In this document: positions 14,901-27,800 of the stretch, one piece after another
Layout of the letters: each line of letters begins with the position of its first letter
Position numbering within the stretch: position 1 is the first letter of the stretch
Source of the DNA: Saccoglossus kowalevskii
Lineage: Eukaryota > Hemichordata > Enteropneusta > Harrimaniidae
Direction of reading: 5' to 3'
NCBI RefSeq assembly: GCF_000003605.2
Contig: NW_003111970.1
Span: 299,762 to 363,761 of the forward strand
DNA length: 64,000 nt
Position numbers and translations under genes: made by a program
The notes under the pieces: model-generated
Database searches by the model: none
The model's input: only the letters and a program-made list of their open reading frames with translations
What the model was told of the DNA's origin: nothing

Positions 14901-15516
14901 ATTGTTGCTCTGTGCCTACCTTCATAGTTTATTTATAATTTATGACTACAATCATAACAAGTGTACCTGGTTAAAATTGTCATATAAACATTCCGTAAAT
15001 GTATGTGTGAACGTTGCCACGTGTATAGCGAGCAGTACGCACACTCTTGTTCAGTCACGCGAAATCGTACTGCCATGTCAATGTCCTTTATTTTCTCTGA
15101 TTATACAATGTGATTGCGCGGTGATCTGAATAACGCAAGATATGTTCACCAACCACCGTCGTGGTTCAAATCACGTGATTCGTAAACACAATTTTGTTTG
15201 CTTGATATCCATTCATAACTGAGCGTCGTATTTCATTACCCGTGAATCTCGAGATATGTGCAGTCTCAACTGGCAGAAAAAAGGGTCAACGTTCGTGTCA
15301 TAAATATATGAGTATTTCTCTCACATTGCTAGTGGACCGTTATAACATTTACATCGACTCGTTTTATGAGACTTTGACACAAGAGTTATTACTTCTATTA
15401 TTCCATATCCCTTTACATTGGAAATACTGGATGTCGTATAACTGAACAGCTTGTTTTTATGTCCTAGTAATTTCTTTCTCGACGGGCGTCCACGTTTGAG
15501 TACACTGTGCTGTGCG
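11990..15516. other. No gene recognised
   Basis: Mixed AT-rich sequence. An open frame at 13448-13828 (126 codons) has no recognisable domain, no flanking splice logic and a competing frame on the other strand. I do not call it. Confidence 0.5.
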
Positions 15517-16121
15517 TCCATGGCGCGCTGTATATATTCATTTGAATCGCCTGAATATTTGTGTTGTGTGAATGAATGCAACAATTTAAACGTCTCACTG
15601 TAAAACTCAATTCGAAAAATCAGCGGCGTTGCTAGACACGCGTAAGAGAAATTGTGTACAATTTCTAGACACGTATTCGACTTAATAATAACGAACACGT
15701 GACTGCAAATGAAACGCACTGTACCGAGCGTAATGTATGTGGACACGTATTCGTACTTAAGAAGCAATGCCGAACGACTCCCGGATGTTCTATTGCAATA
15801 ATTTGACACACATTCACATTTATCTGCAATTTAATGCGTGTGAATAGCGAAAATAGGCAGAATTGAACCACTATTGATGTCGACCGCATCTCAGTTCAGG
15901 TGACATCAACACATCAACAGAGACGAGTTGCAATTGTAGTTTATTACTGAACACTTATGTCTTATGTTACGTGACGTATATCAGTGTGAACCGGCATTGT
16001 GAAAACCACAAAAAGCTACAAAAGTTGTAGTAAAATACACTCACCCGGATAACTTGACATGATACGACGCAACGCAACGCAACGCAGCGCAAGAAAACGC
16101 AACGCAACGCAAGAAAACTCA
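15517..16121. repeat. 605-bp tandem duplication, copy 1
   Basis: Starts tccatggcgcgctg and ends with an (aacgc)n microsatellite. It is followed immediately by a second copy about 90 percent identical by eye. No protein-coding content is convincing. Confidence 0.9.
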
Positions 16122-16721
16122 TCCATGGCGCGCTGTATATATTCATTTGAATCACCTGGACATTTGTTTTGTGTGAATGAATGCAACAATTTAAACGTTT
16201 TACTGTAAAACTCAATTCTAAAAATTAGCGGCGTTGCCAGACACGCTTAAGAGAAATTGTGTACTATTTCTAGACACGTATTCGACTTTGCGAAGATAAC
16301 GAACACGTGACTGCAAATGAAACGCACCGTACCGAGCGTAATGTATGTGGACACATATTCGTACTTAGGAAGCAATGCCGAACGACTCCCGGATGTTCTA
16401 TTGCAATAATTTGACACACAATCGCATTTATCTGCAATGTAATGTGTGTGAATAGCGAAAATAGGCAGACTTGAACCACTGTTGATGTCGACCGCACCTC
16501 AGTTCAGGTGACATCAACAGAGACAATTTGCAATGCAGTTTATTACTGAACACTTATGTCTTATAAAGATGTGACGTATACTAATGTGAACCGGTATTGA
16601 AAAATAAACAACAAGCTATAAAAGATGCAGTAAAATACATTCACCCGGATAACATGACATGACACGAAGCGACGCAACGCAACGCAAAGCAAGAAAACGC
16701 AACGCAACGCAAGAAAACGCA
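16122..16721. repeat. 605-bp tandem duplication, copy 2
   Basis: Direct repeat of 15517-16121 with point differences and small indels, ending in its own (aacgc)n tract. The pentanucleotide tract at the junction may have mediated the duplication. Confidence 0.9.
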
Positions 16722-18758
16722 ACTTCAGAAAACGCGACGAAACAACAACAGCAAATCGCACATTGTACCACAACAAAGCCCAACATAGTAGGGCACAGCA
16801 TATCAAATCCCTCAACACAAGCCTCAACTTAGTGACAATGTTGTGGATACAACGTCTATGACTCACAGTACATCAAGAAGACTGATGAAGTAACAAGGGA
16901 ACTATAGCACGTATACGAATAAACCACGTCATACAACGTATCGTGTTCTACATTAAAATATATCATCCTCAGTGTTAGGATATTGGTCTCATAAACACGC
17001 TAATGGACTTCGAGTAGAAATAAATAATTTCTGCGGGGTAGCCCACTGGCATGCACTATCGCGTCGTATTTATTTTGGTCTAGTCAACTAAAAATATTCT
17101 CTAACAAATTATTTTCAACGTACAGCCAAGAAGCCCCACTGCGTTTGACCGAGGCAGATACATAGGTGAAATTGAGTCAGCTGCTTTATTGACAAATTAT
17201 TTTCTCGAGACCCCAGATGAACGCTGGAAGAGTATAACTCTAGGTGTCATCAAGTGGTAACTGAAACGATTTACAATGGTAAACAGCGATGTCGGGAAAT
17301 GAAATACCGCATACGTCACCCCAGGCCAGAGTTTGAAAGTACACGCAGCTGTGATGGATGGCTGACTGTTAAGCATTGATGGGAATGGAAGCTGTGATTT
17401 GAACGGCATACTTGTTCCTCTTCGGAATCGCATTCCTGGCCCTATGGTTATTTTATTTGGAAAATTGTAATGTATTTAGTAGGAGCTCATCAAATTGATA
17501 AAAAAACAAAAAAAAAAACTGTTGGGTTGGGATGGTGGTGATATGTGGGGTTAGTTCGTTTAGTTTTTTGTGAACAAAAATGCCACGAAGAGAAAATACA
17601 AAAGTGCAGATGACTGCGTAATATATTAGGATAAAAATGAATTCCGAAATTGATGTTATTATAAAAACATTTTTTTTCAGTCGCTATTTCAAATCGATAT
17701 CCCTTTACGTGTTTTCAAATGGTGTATATTATCCAAGGGAATTGTAAGTCATCCATAATAAATAAAATCGTAATATGGCAAGCCGTATTATAATAGCATT
17801 TCAAAATATTAAATAACGTATGACGTAATTGAAATAAAATTGAAAACAAAATAGTGACATAAGGAACACTATTATGTTCCTTATGATATAGAGAAATGGT
17901 CGTACAAGCGAAGACAACACAAGAGCCTTAAGGGCCTCCTTAAACTCTCTGTAAACGAGATAGCGTCATAACGACGAGAATCGTCGGTGTAGACTAGGGA
18001 AAAACGTTGACCTCAAAGGTCACGACAACAGAGTTTCCAACAGAGCCACCAAGCTCATTAATTTATATGAAATTATTATTTTTTCTCACCGCGAGTAATT
18101 TAATTCACTAGCTGGTAGTGAAATCAAATCACATACACCTGTGTTGACACAGACTTATTCCATAAGAGTACAATAATAAATCAGACGAAATGTCGCACAC
18201 GACACATTTGATTGGCGCCATTTTGGTATGGTGCCATTTTACACGTTATACGCAGACTTGAGTTTCGGTGTTTATTTAAGCGTAATATAAGGCAGTCGTA
18301 ATTATTCTTGCATAAAGTCTGACGGCGCTATTTTGATATTTGCGCATTTAATGTGTTGTTTTAGGATCGATTTCCACAATTATATGTCTCCGTCGCGTAT
18401 TCGTCTAAAAATCAATGCACGCGCAGCATTCCCATTTGTCTACAGTGATATTTAGGAAAGGATATGAAGGAGCCATTTACCATAAACGGATACGCTTATT
18501 ACGCAACATTCATACTAAATAAGTATGGCACGGCACTACTGAACGCTGAATAAAGCCTGTTTTCCGCTTCAAAGACGTAACAACAACTTTGAAGTAAAAG
18601 GCAAAAACGACGCTTTGCATACAGATAAGCCGCAATATAAATGCTCAATACCGACCAAGCAACAACCTGTTTTTTTATATTATATGTGTATTATTTGTGT
18701 ATTATATGTGTATTATTTGTGTATTATATTATATTATATTATATTCCAATCTTTTTAG
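16722..18758. other. No exon recognised upstream of the EGF exon
   Basis: The exon supplying the first EGF cysteine was sought here and not found. A short TATTATATGTG/TATATTATAT repeat occupies about 18676-18745, next to the acceptor. Confidence 0.5.
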
Positions 18759-18878
18759 ATCACTACCGGACAGTGTGTCATCCAAGTTATCACAAATTCC
18801 CAGTTTGTGTTGACACCCCAGATCTGTATAGATGCGAATGTGGCGCGGGCTTTGCTTGGAACAGCAAAATGTGTGTGG
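18759..18878 (+). CDS. aGPCR exon a: EGF-like domain (most of it)
   Basis: The acceptor is ctttttag at 18751-18758 and the donor is gtgagt at 18879. The exon is 1-1 symmetric (2 nt, 39 codons, 1 nt). It contains five of the six EGF cysteines, with the C-x-C-GxGF signature (CECGAGFAW) followed by a final Cys. The sixth (first) Cys must come from an upstream exon. It is probably an extracellular spacer or ligand-binding module. A TATTATATGTG simple repeat lies just upstream of the acceptor. Confidence 0.85.
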
Positions 18879-21800
18879 GTGAGTAAGACATTATTCTTAT
18901 TTACATACTCAGATGAAGCACACGAAATGGGATGCACATTCCACAATCAGATTAACTTGACCCGGGGAGTAAAGAATTCCATTAAATGCTAAACGTGATG
19001 CAAAACCACGGCTAGGCTGATTAAAGGAGGTCATACCCGAGTATGTGGCAATGAGTGCCTTAATTTCATGCTTATATTCATACTGTACACAGATTGGGGA
19101 TGTTTATCTTAAATGTGAATAAAACATATGCCATTACGTGCTCGTTGATATGCTATGCTATTTGAAGACCACGGAATCACGTCATGGTATCGATCCGTAA
19201 CTCTGCGGCAAATTCCTTATTCACCAAGTTGTGCTCGCCTAAACGTAATAATGACCAACCTTAAATGTGATAATGACCAGCCATAAATGTAATAATGACC
19301 AACCATAAATGTAATAATGACCACCCATAAATGTAATAATGACCAACCATAAATGTAGTAATGACCAGCCATATATGTAATAATGACCAACCGTGAATGT
19401 AATAATGACCAGCCATATATGTAATAATGACCAACCATAAATGTAATAAAAATCAACCTTATATGTAATAATGACCAACCATGAATGTAATAATGACCAA
19501 CCATAAATATAATAATGACCAACCATAAATGTAATAATCACCAACCACAAATGTAATAATGACCAGCCATATATGTAATAATGACCAACCATCAATGTAA
19601 TAATGACCAACCAAAAATGCAATAATGACCAGACATATATGTAATAATCACCACCCATAAATGTAATAATGACCAGCCATATATGTAATAATGACCAGCC
19701 ATATATGTAATAATGACCAACCATAAATGTAATAATGACCAGCCATATATGTAATAATGACCAACCATAAATGTAATAATGACCAAACATAAATGTAATA
19801 ATGACCAGCCATAAATGTAATAATGAACAACCATAAATGTAATAATGACCAGCCATATATGTAATAATGACCAACCATAAATGTAATAATCACCACCCAT
19901 AAATGTAATAAAAATCAACCTTATATGTAATAATAACCAACCATAAATGTAATAATCACCAACCATAAATGTAATAATGACCGGCCATAAATGTAACAAT
20001 GACCAACCATAAATGTAATAATGACCAGCCATATATGTAATAATCACCACCCATAAATGTAATAATGACCAGCCATATATGTAATAATCACCACCCATAA
20101 ATGTGACAATGACCAACCATAAATGTAATAATGACCAGCCATATATGTAATAATCACCACCCATAAATGTAATAATGACCAGCCATATATGTAATAATCA
20201 CCAACCATAAATGTAATAATGACAACCATAAATGTAATAATCATCACCCATAAATGTAATAATCACCAACCATAAATGTAATAATGACCAACCATCAATG
20301 TAATAATCACCACCCATAAATGTAATAATGACCACCCATAAATGTAATAATGACCAGCCATAAATGTAAAAATCACCACCCATAAATGTAATAATGGCCA
20401 ACCATAAATGTAATAATGACCAGCCATAAATGTAATAATGACCAAACATAAATGTAATAATGACCAGCCATATATGTGATAATCACCAACCATAAATGTA
20501 ATAATGACAACCATAAATGTAATAATGACCAGCCATAATTGTAATAATGGCCAGCCATAAATGTAATAATGACCAGCCATAAATGTAATAATGACCAGCC
20601 ATAAATGTAATAATGACCAGCCATAAATGTAATAATCACCAACCATAAATGTAATAATCACCAACCATAAATGTAATAATCACCAACCATAAATGTAATA
20701 ATCACCAATCATAAATGTAATAATGACCAGCCATATATGTAATAATGACCAAACATAAATGTAATAATGACCAGCCATATATGTAATAATCACCAACCAT
20801 AAATGTAATAATCACCAGCCATATATGTAATAATGACCAACCATAAATGTAATAATGACCACCCATCAATGTAATAATGACCAACCATATATGTAATAAT
20901 GACCACCCATAAATGTAATAATCACCAACCATAAATGTAATAATCACCAACCATAAATGTAATAATGACCAACCATAAATGTAATAATGACCAACTATAA
21001 ATGTAATAATCACCAGCCATATATGTAATAATGACCAACCATAAATGTAATAATGACCACCCATCAATGTAATAATGACCAACCATAAATGTAATAATGA
21101 CAACCATAAATGTAATAATGACCAACAATAAATGTAATAATCACCAACCATAAATGTAATAATCACCAGCCATATATGTAATAATGACCAACCATAAATG
21201 TAATAATGACCACCCATCAATGTAATAATGACCAACCATAAATGTAATAATGACCACCCATAAATGTAATAATGACCAACCATATATGTAATAATGACCA
21301 CCCATAAATGTAATAATGACCAACCATATATGTAATAATGACCACCCATAAATGTAATAATCACCAACCATAAATGTAATAATCACCAACCATAAATGTA
21401 ATAATGACCAACCATAAATGTAATAATGACCACCCATAAATGTAATAATGACCAACCATAAATGTAATAATGACCAACCATATATGTAATAATCACCAAC
21501 CATAAATGTAATAATCACCAACCATAAATTTAATTTCCAGTTTACTGCAAGATCTCGCGTAATGCGTGAGCGGCGTGGATAGAACGTTTGCGGCAAAAAT
21601 CTAATGATTTGATTTTTTACTTGAATTTCTTTTTCTCATAGTACAATGTCGAATTTCTTTGTTCAGAGACCTTGATAATCACCAAATGTGTTCAGCACAT
21701 TATTAAGCCTGGAAATAGCCACAATTTGGTTTTGCGTTTATCAACGGAAAATAGTCGATTGCATCTGTGACTTTTGTCGTAATAACTAGCTGCGGACCGG

Positions 21801-24800
21801 TTTTAATCGGGCAGTATTTCTTGGGAAAACACTCAAAATTATTCTACCACGTTCATCACATACTCAATTATAGATTACTACAATAATTTACGCCAAACAT
21901 AATTTTAAAAGCGTAAGCTGTGAACGTCTACCAATTGCTTGCTGTGTCATTCAATAAACAAAGTGGCGCGAGCTCAAACAAACTCTATAACGAAACTACC
22001 AGACAATCCGGAACCAACATTTAAAATCCGTATGCAAATGCCACACATAAAACGCCCGGAATTTGACCATATGATCAAAACACGTACGTTTTTAAAGGCA
22101 GGTGTATAAGTTAGGATGTGTCAGCCTATATGTTTGCACACATAAATTTACACGATGTACTACTTACTCGAAAACGACAGAAATGAGTCTGTAGGGTAGA
22201 CAGACATTTACTCGATGTTTCATTGTGAAGGCCGATGATCAAATACCATTAAACTAATAATATATACGGCCTTGATACGCCATTCATTGAAGTGAAAAGC
22301 CACACTTATAAGTAATAGACTGGCAATTATTGTATTTGTACTTTAGATCTGGAGTACTTAGCTAAATGTATTTGTACAGGAAATTCTTAGACTTTACGTG
22401 TAGTTTTTATAATGTACGGTTTTTAAGTCGTGTGTATGACGGAAGTGTGGACATTGTCTACAATACATACAAGACTGAGTAGCAGACTGACTTGTCTGGT
22501 TGCATTAAAACTAAATTACGAAATTCGCATCACTCATGTTTTGTAGTGTTGAAAACGTAAATAATAAGGTGGCGTATTAGATTTGGTGCCGAATCAGAAA
22601 AAAATGTAAAATTAGTTTTTGAGAAACGAAACATATTTACTTAATATACTCGAAATTGCAACTCATGTTTGATATGTTTTCTTGTGACAACAGCTTTCTA
22701 CATAACACATACAGGCTTAGCAATTAATAAAAAAAAACATAGCGTCAAAATCATAATATGCATCTATGAGACTCGTTTAGCTGAATTACACATTATAAAG
22801 TAGATTGTTCAATTGGAATTCAATATACGTTTATACAACACATATTGCAGGTAAAACTGTGAAGCAATGGAACTCCATCATCCGAGTGGAATATGCACAG
22901 ATCTATTTCGAAAATAACACTCCATCGATTACACTAAATTAGTTACTTGCAAATAACTTTGATACCTCACGAAATGTTTCTACTGTTTGTCATCGGATAA
23001 TGTTGTTGCCTATGTTCGTCTATGTAGTGCGCAATACCACTTACCTAAACCAGACTATACACTTATAACATCTTATAATGACTCGGATATTCTTACTTAA
23101 ATATCGGAATAGAGTCCAGTGCCATTTCTTGGTCGTGACATCCACACATATTTCATCAGTTTGTATATGTACGATATCACGACGTGTCTTCGTGATAATT
23201 TGTGTTGTGTTCAATGACTTGTATAAATTCCCTCGACGAATTACGTATTTATATATTGATTATTTATAGTGTTATATCTATGCATTTTATAACGGTGATT
23301 TGGGTGAGTCTGCTACATAGATTTCTAGAAACATCACCAGGCACACGTATATGGAAATTGAGAATGCATCGTTATTTTAGATAAACATTGTTCAGTAGTT
23401 TAAGCTGAAAACTATTTTGATTTATAACTTCGGTGTTGGGGGGTGGCAGGCACGGGATGATGACAAGTAATGAGCTATTCACGAGGGATATCACGCTAGG
23501 TGTAAATACGCGCGATTAGTTTAACCCGAGTAATCAATTCTAGTCCAAATATGTAAAAAAATGAATTATTATGTTTAAACACCACTACGGACGATACATT
23601 GAGACAGTCGAGATTAAAATGAATAAACTGAATCGTTGACATTTTCGCTTTGTGGATATATCTATGTTTGAAAATGACCGACATGCAGATTTAGATACAC
23701 AAGACGTGCCAAAGTAATTTTCCCGTTTATCTCGGCTTTAGACATTATATGTCAACGCTAATGTCGATGAAGAAAACGGGATTTGATTCTAATAATAAAA
23801 AAGCGTAACCTAGGGGCATCACAGCTTGAAAGAGTATCCGACTGAACTCCCGGTCGGTCTACTTCAAACTGCTCTCGTCGTAGCGGGTTTACTTTGTTTT
23901 GACATGGCTACTGTAGGAACCATTAAGGTCGTCTTCGCCCAAAGCATTTATCGGTAATGTTGCCAATTTAAATCCATTAACCGTATTGTTCCATTGAAGA
24001 CATATCTGCACGGTTCTATTATTTTCTCATCACAGCGTGCACGTGTATTATGTATGATTTAAGTAAGTCCATACCTGTGACTAATTAGCCGGCAGAGCTG
24101 GCGATCACTGCTCATTGAAACCTTCATACCAAAATATACCATGTTTATCATACGAGTTATTTTTAGATTGTCAAAGTTCAAAAATCGAAAACCATTAGTA
24201 TAATATATGTTGTCATAGTATACACATCATAATACCCTAGCGTGTTTCTCTGAAAGGTCAAAGTTCATAACTGTCTAGGAGCGGCACGATATTTTCATAA
24301 AAAGTACGTGACATGAAATAACAAAATCAGATCTTCGATTGTCAAATTAAATGGAGTGGGGGGGGGGCTTCCACTGAATATAGTAACACACCATCCCAAA
24401 TTGCCCTATCTTGATCTAAAGACTCAAAACGATAACTTAATATAGGAATGTTCGCTCTGAACGGAGTATCGTCTTTGTGAATTGACGCTCGTTTCCCAGT
24501 TCCAATTGAGAATTATTTAGTCTCATTTGTACGTCACAAAATGGTACGTTTTTGTATGCAAAATGATAACTTACTAGAATTGCGTATTATTTTTTTTAGC
24601 AAAGGCAACAAACTCCCGCCTGGAATTTCAGGACGTGGAACAAGTTGGATACGCACTTTTACTTGGGAAGACATTTCCTGAGTTGACAGCGTTTACGGCG
24701 AGCATGTGGGTGAGAACAAAGCATACTAACAACAGGGCTGTGTATATGTCGTACAAAGCTGAAGGCAAGACTCGCATTATGATTGAAAGTGAAAAGAGCA

Positions 24801-27800
24801 CTACCAAACTTTTTGTTGGCGACGAAAGTGTGAGAGCACCTATTGACCTAGACAAGAATTTTAAATGGCACCACATGGTATTCACTTGGACCAATCAGGG
24901 TGAGTTATTCACACCACGTGGAATTAACATCTACGAATCAAGATGAGTTATTCACACCACGTGGAATTAACTTCTACGAATTAAAATGAGGTAATGGCGT
25001 GGCATGGCGTTTACAAAGACAAATCCGGGCGATGTCATGGCATCACATGGCTGCAAATCGCCAAGAATTATTAAGAAAACCATTTTTTAAAAGATGCCGC
25101 TCCTTGCAATACGCTAGTGCATTTCTTTCTCCATTGACATTCCATTAACGTGCGTTGAACGAAAGAATTGTACTGTCGAAATGTTTGCAATGTTTATAAT
25201 GCACGATAATTTCGCAATATTCTGCAAAAATCAGTGCAGTTCAACAACTTAATAATGTGACATCGTTCGTAGTGTCTAGACGTAGCACACGTTGACTCAA
25301 AGAAATTCAGCGACAATGCAGCCGTCGATTATTATAAACGTGACGTTGATAACCCCAAATAAAAGAAATCAGGCTAGTCATTGCCCGGTGTTGATAAAAA
25401 AGCGTCGCCCGTTTTACGACATGCCACTACACTATATCGAATGTACCTTTGATAAGGTTATAATTATTGTTTCAGTAAATTACTAAAAAAATGTTGCCCG
25501 CTGCTCAGGTTGAACTGTCGAGCTGCATTGAATGTTGCTGTTAATCACCGTTGTCGATATTTCACAATTCGGTATACGCGAATACTAACAGGGATGGTAA
25601 CTTTACAGTAGAGTAATAAACACTGAAAATTCAATGTTTAACCTCAAAGTTTGGTAAAAAATTAATGTTTTTTTGAATACTTTTTAAGTCCAATCTCGAG
25701 GTTATATCATACGGATACACTGACATATTAAGGATGAGACCCAAGTTCGTGGCATCATTTTGGACATTTTTTTTGCATATTTTCAAATGTTGCAAGGTTG
25801 TCTTCACACTAGTAAAACAAAATAGTTAATTTTGTATAAAAATGCGACGATAAACAGCTACGCGTGTCATTGTTTTTCTACGACGAGGCTAATTAAAATA
25901 GATTGACAGACGATTATGCAAATCATTGCCTCCTTCTCGTTGAAAGTTCTGCGCATGCTCCACTCAGTCATTAAATCAACAACATGGCTGCCGCCGGTGC
26001 TAACACGTTTATATCGTAAAAAGTTCCTCGTAAAAAGAGAAAACCTGGTCCGCCCAAAACAAAAAAAACACATGAATGTAGAGGTAAAGTTCGACCTAAA
26101 ACTATCTGATGCGAGTTCATAATACGACCAAGATGTTTTCTTGAGTTCTGACTTCGATTCGGGCTGTCACTACACGATGACGCTTTGGACCACAGTCACT
26201 CTTTGTTGAAGGACTGTGTTTTGGCGAAGCAGCAATGACGTACAAGAAAATTAATATTACACGAATCAACATCTTTTCTGAGTACAAATCATTTTGTGTA
26301 ATATATTCGTAGTTTAGACTGCTCACGTGGGTGGTGCTGCGTCAACAACAACTAATTTACTTTCAACGTACGCGACCAACCGGACGCGACAGAACTGAGA
26401 ACTAGATAGAACTTCAGAATCGAGCTCTGTTAGGATGTCATTTATCACGCTAACATGGCTTATGACCTAATCCCACGTATTCATTACACTTTGCGTTTAT
26501 TTTTGTGGTAAGATTAAATCGTCACGGTTGTTCTCCCACGTTTGCTCAGTAATCACGTGACGCCATTTTACCAAGTGGTTTCCGAAACTTCGTTGCATTT
26601 CCCCCAAAAATATCCGTCGCCGTATGATTTTTTTCGTCGATCGGGACGTCAAAGATACGAGTATTATCCAAGCAAATTACCATGAAAAAAAATATCGTTT
26701 CAAATAGGTTTCCAGTCGAATAGAAAGACAAGAAATTACTTTTATGCAAATTTGCCGTTTTCGAGCCTTTCATTTTGGCACTACGCGCAATACTTTAATA
26801 GACGTCTTACAGACACAGGATCAATGGAACAGTTCAATTTTTTCACAGAAGATTCTTATCTAGTATACCAATAACTGTACGTATCGCATTATTCGATAAA
26901 CTTATTAAAACGACAGAAATCTTGAGTAGAATAAAAACAAACGTTAATTTATTCATAAATTGAAAAGTTTTCACTTTTGACCCCCATTTCAAGAAAACAA
27001 AAGCATGCAGTACACTGTCCGGACACGGTTTGATTCCCAGTCTGCTGATCAGTTTTTAACAATAGACAGGATGTCTGCAACTTCAGTATGTTTTCCGTAC
27101 GTCTGTTTTGAGTGAAAAAACACTAATACACTTCACTAGTTTGAGAAAAAAACATTTTTTCATACAATTCACACAGAGCTAACTAAAAATATATAACATG
27201 TGGGTGTTCAAATGCCATCTTCACTGTGAAATACAGGTTTGAATATAAGCGCAAACGAACCTGGTCTCATCTCATGTTGGTATTCCGGGAAGATATGATG
27301 TTATTTAACGGTTCATCCCAGAGCGTATTCGCCGACACAGTGAATGTAATGTTATATCATTACTTGAGGCACAGTCCCTCTATTCCCATGCACGATTTGT
27401 TATTCCTAGAGGGTATGAAATGAGTAGTTTTAAAAAGTTCCCTCATAAAAACTAAACATGTAATAGTAATAGCATTGATTTAGAACTACGTATAATCTGT
27501 TTCAGCAAGTGTACGACCTGCATATTTTGCAATCCTGACAAGAATACGTTCATGCTGTTTTTTTTTTATTTTCCGGGAAACTGAATCTCGTTGCTTTTGA
27601 TATTTAAGTGGCGACCTCCCCCGTGGTGCTAGCAATCACACTTATGCGATTTAACACTCATGCAGCCTGAAGTGACCTTAATTGACACAGATTGAACAGG
27701 CAGACTGCTCGGTAAACGGTGTTCATCAACCGTCCTTTTAAAAAAAGGTTGACATAATACGCGCCAGTGAGGAATGCATAATAGGGACATGCAACGTTAC

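Noticed and set aside
15321-15809. 162-codon open frame on the - strand
   Set aside because: It spans the edge of the 605-bp duplication and its counterpart in copy 2 is not maintained as the same frame, so there is no sign of selection on protein.
20702-21367. 221-codon open frame on the - strand with a 22-residue period
   Set aside because: It lies wholly in the 22-bp minisatellite; the frame is open only because no unit frame holds a stop. It sits inside intron 1 and has no splice or promoter logic.
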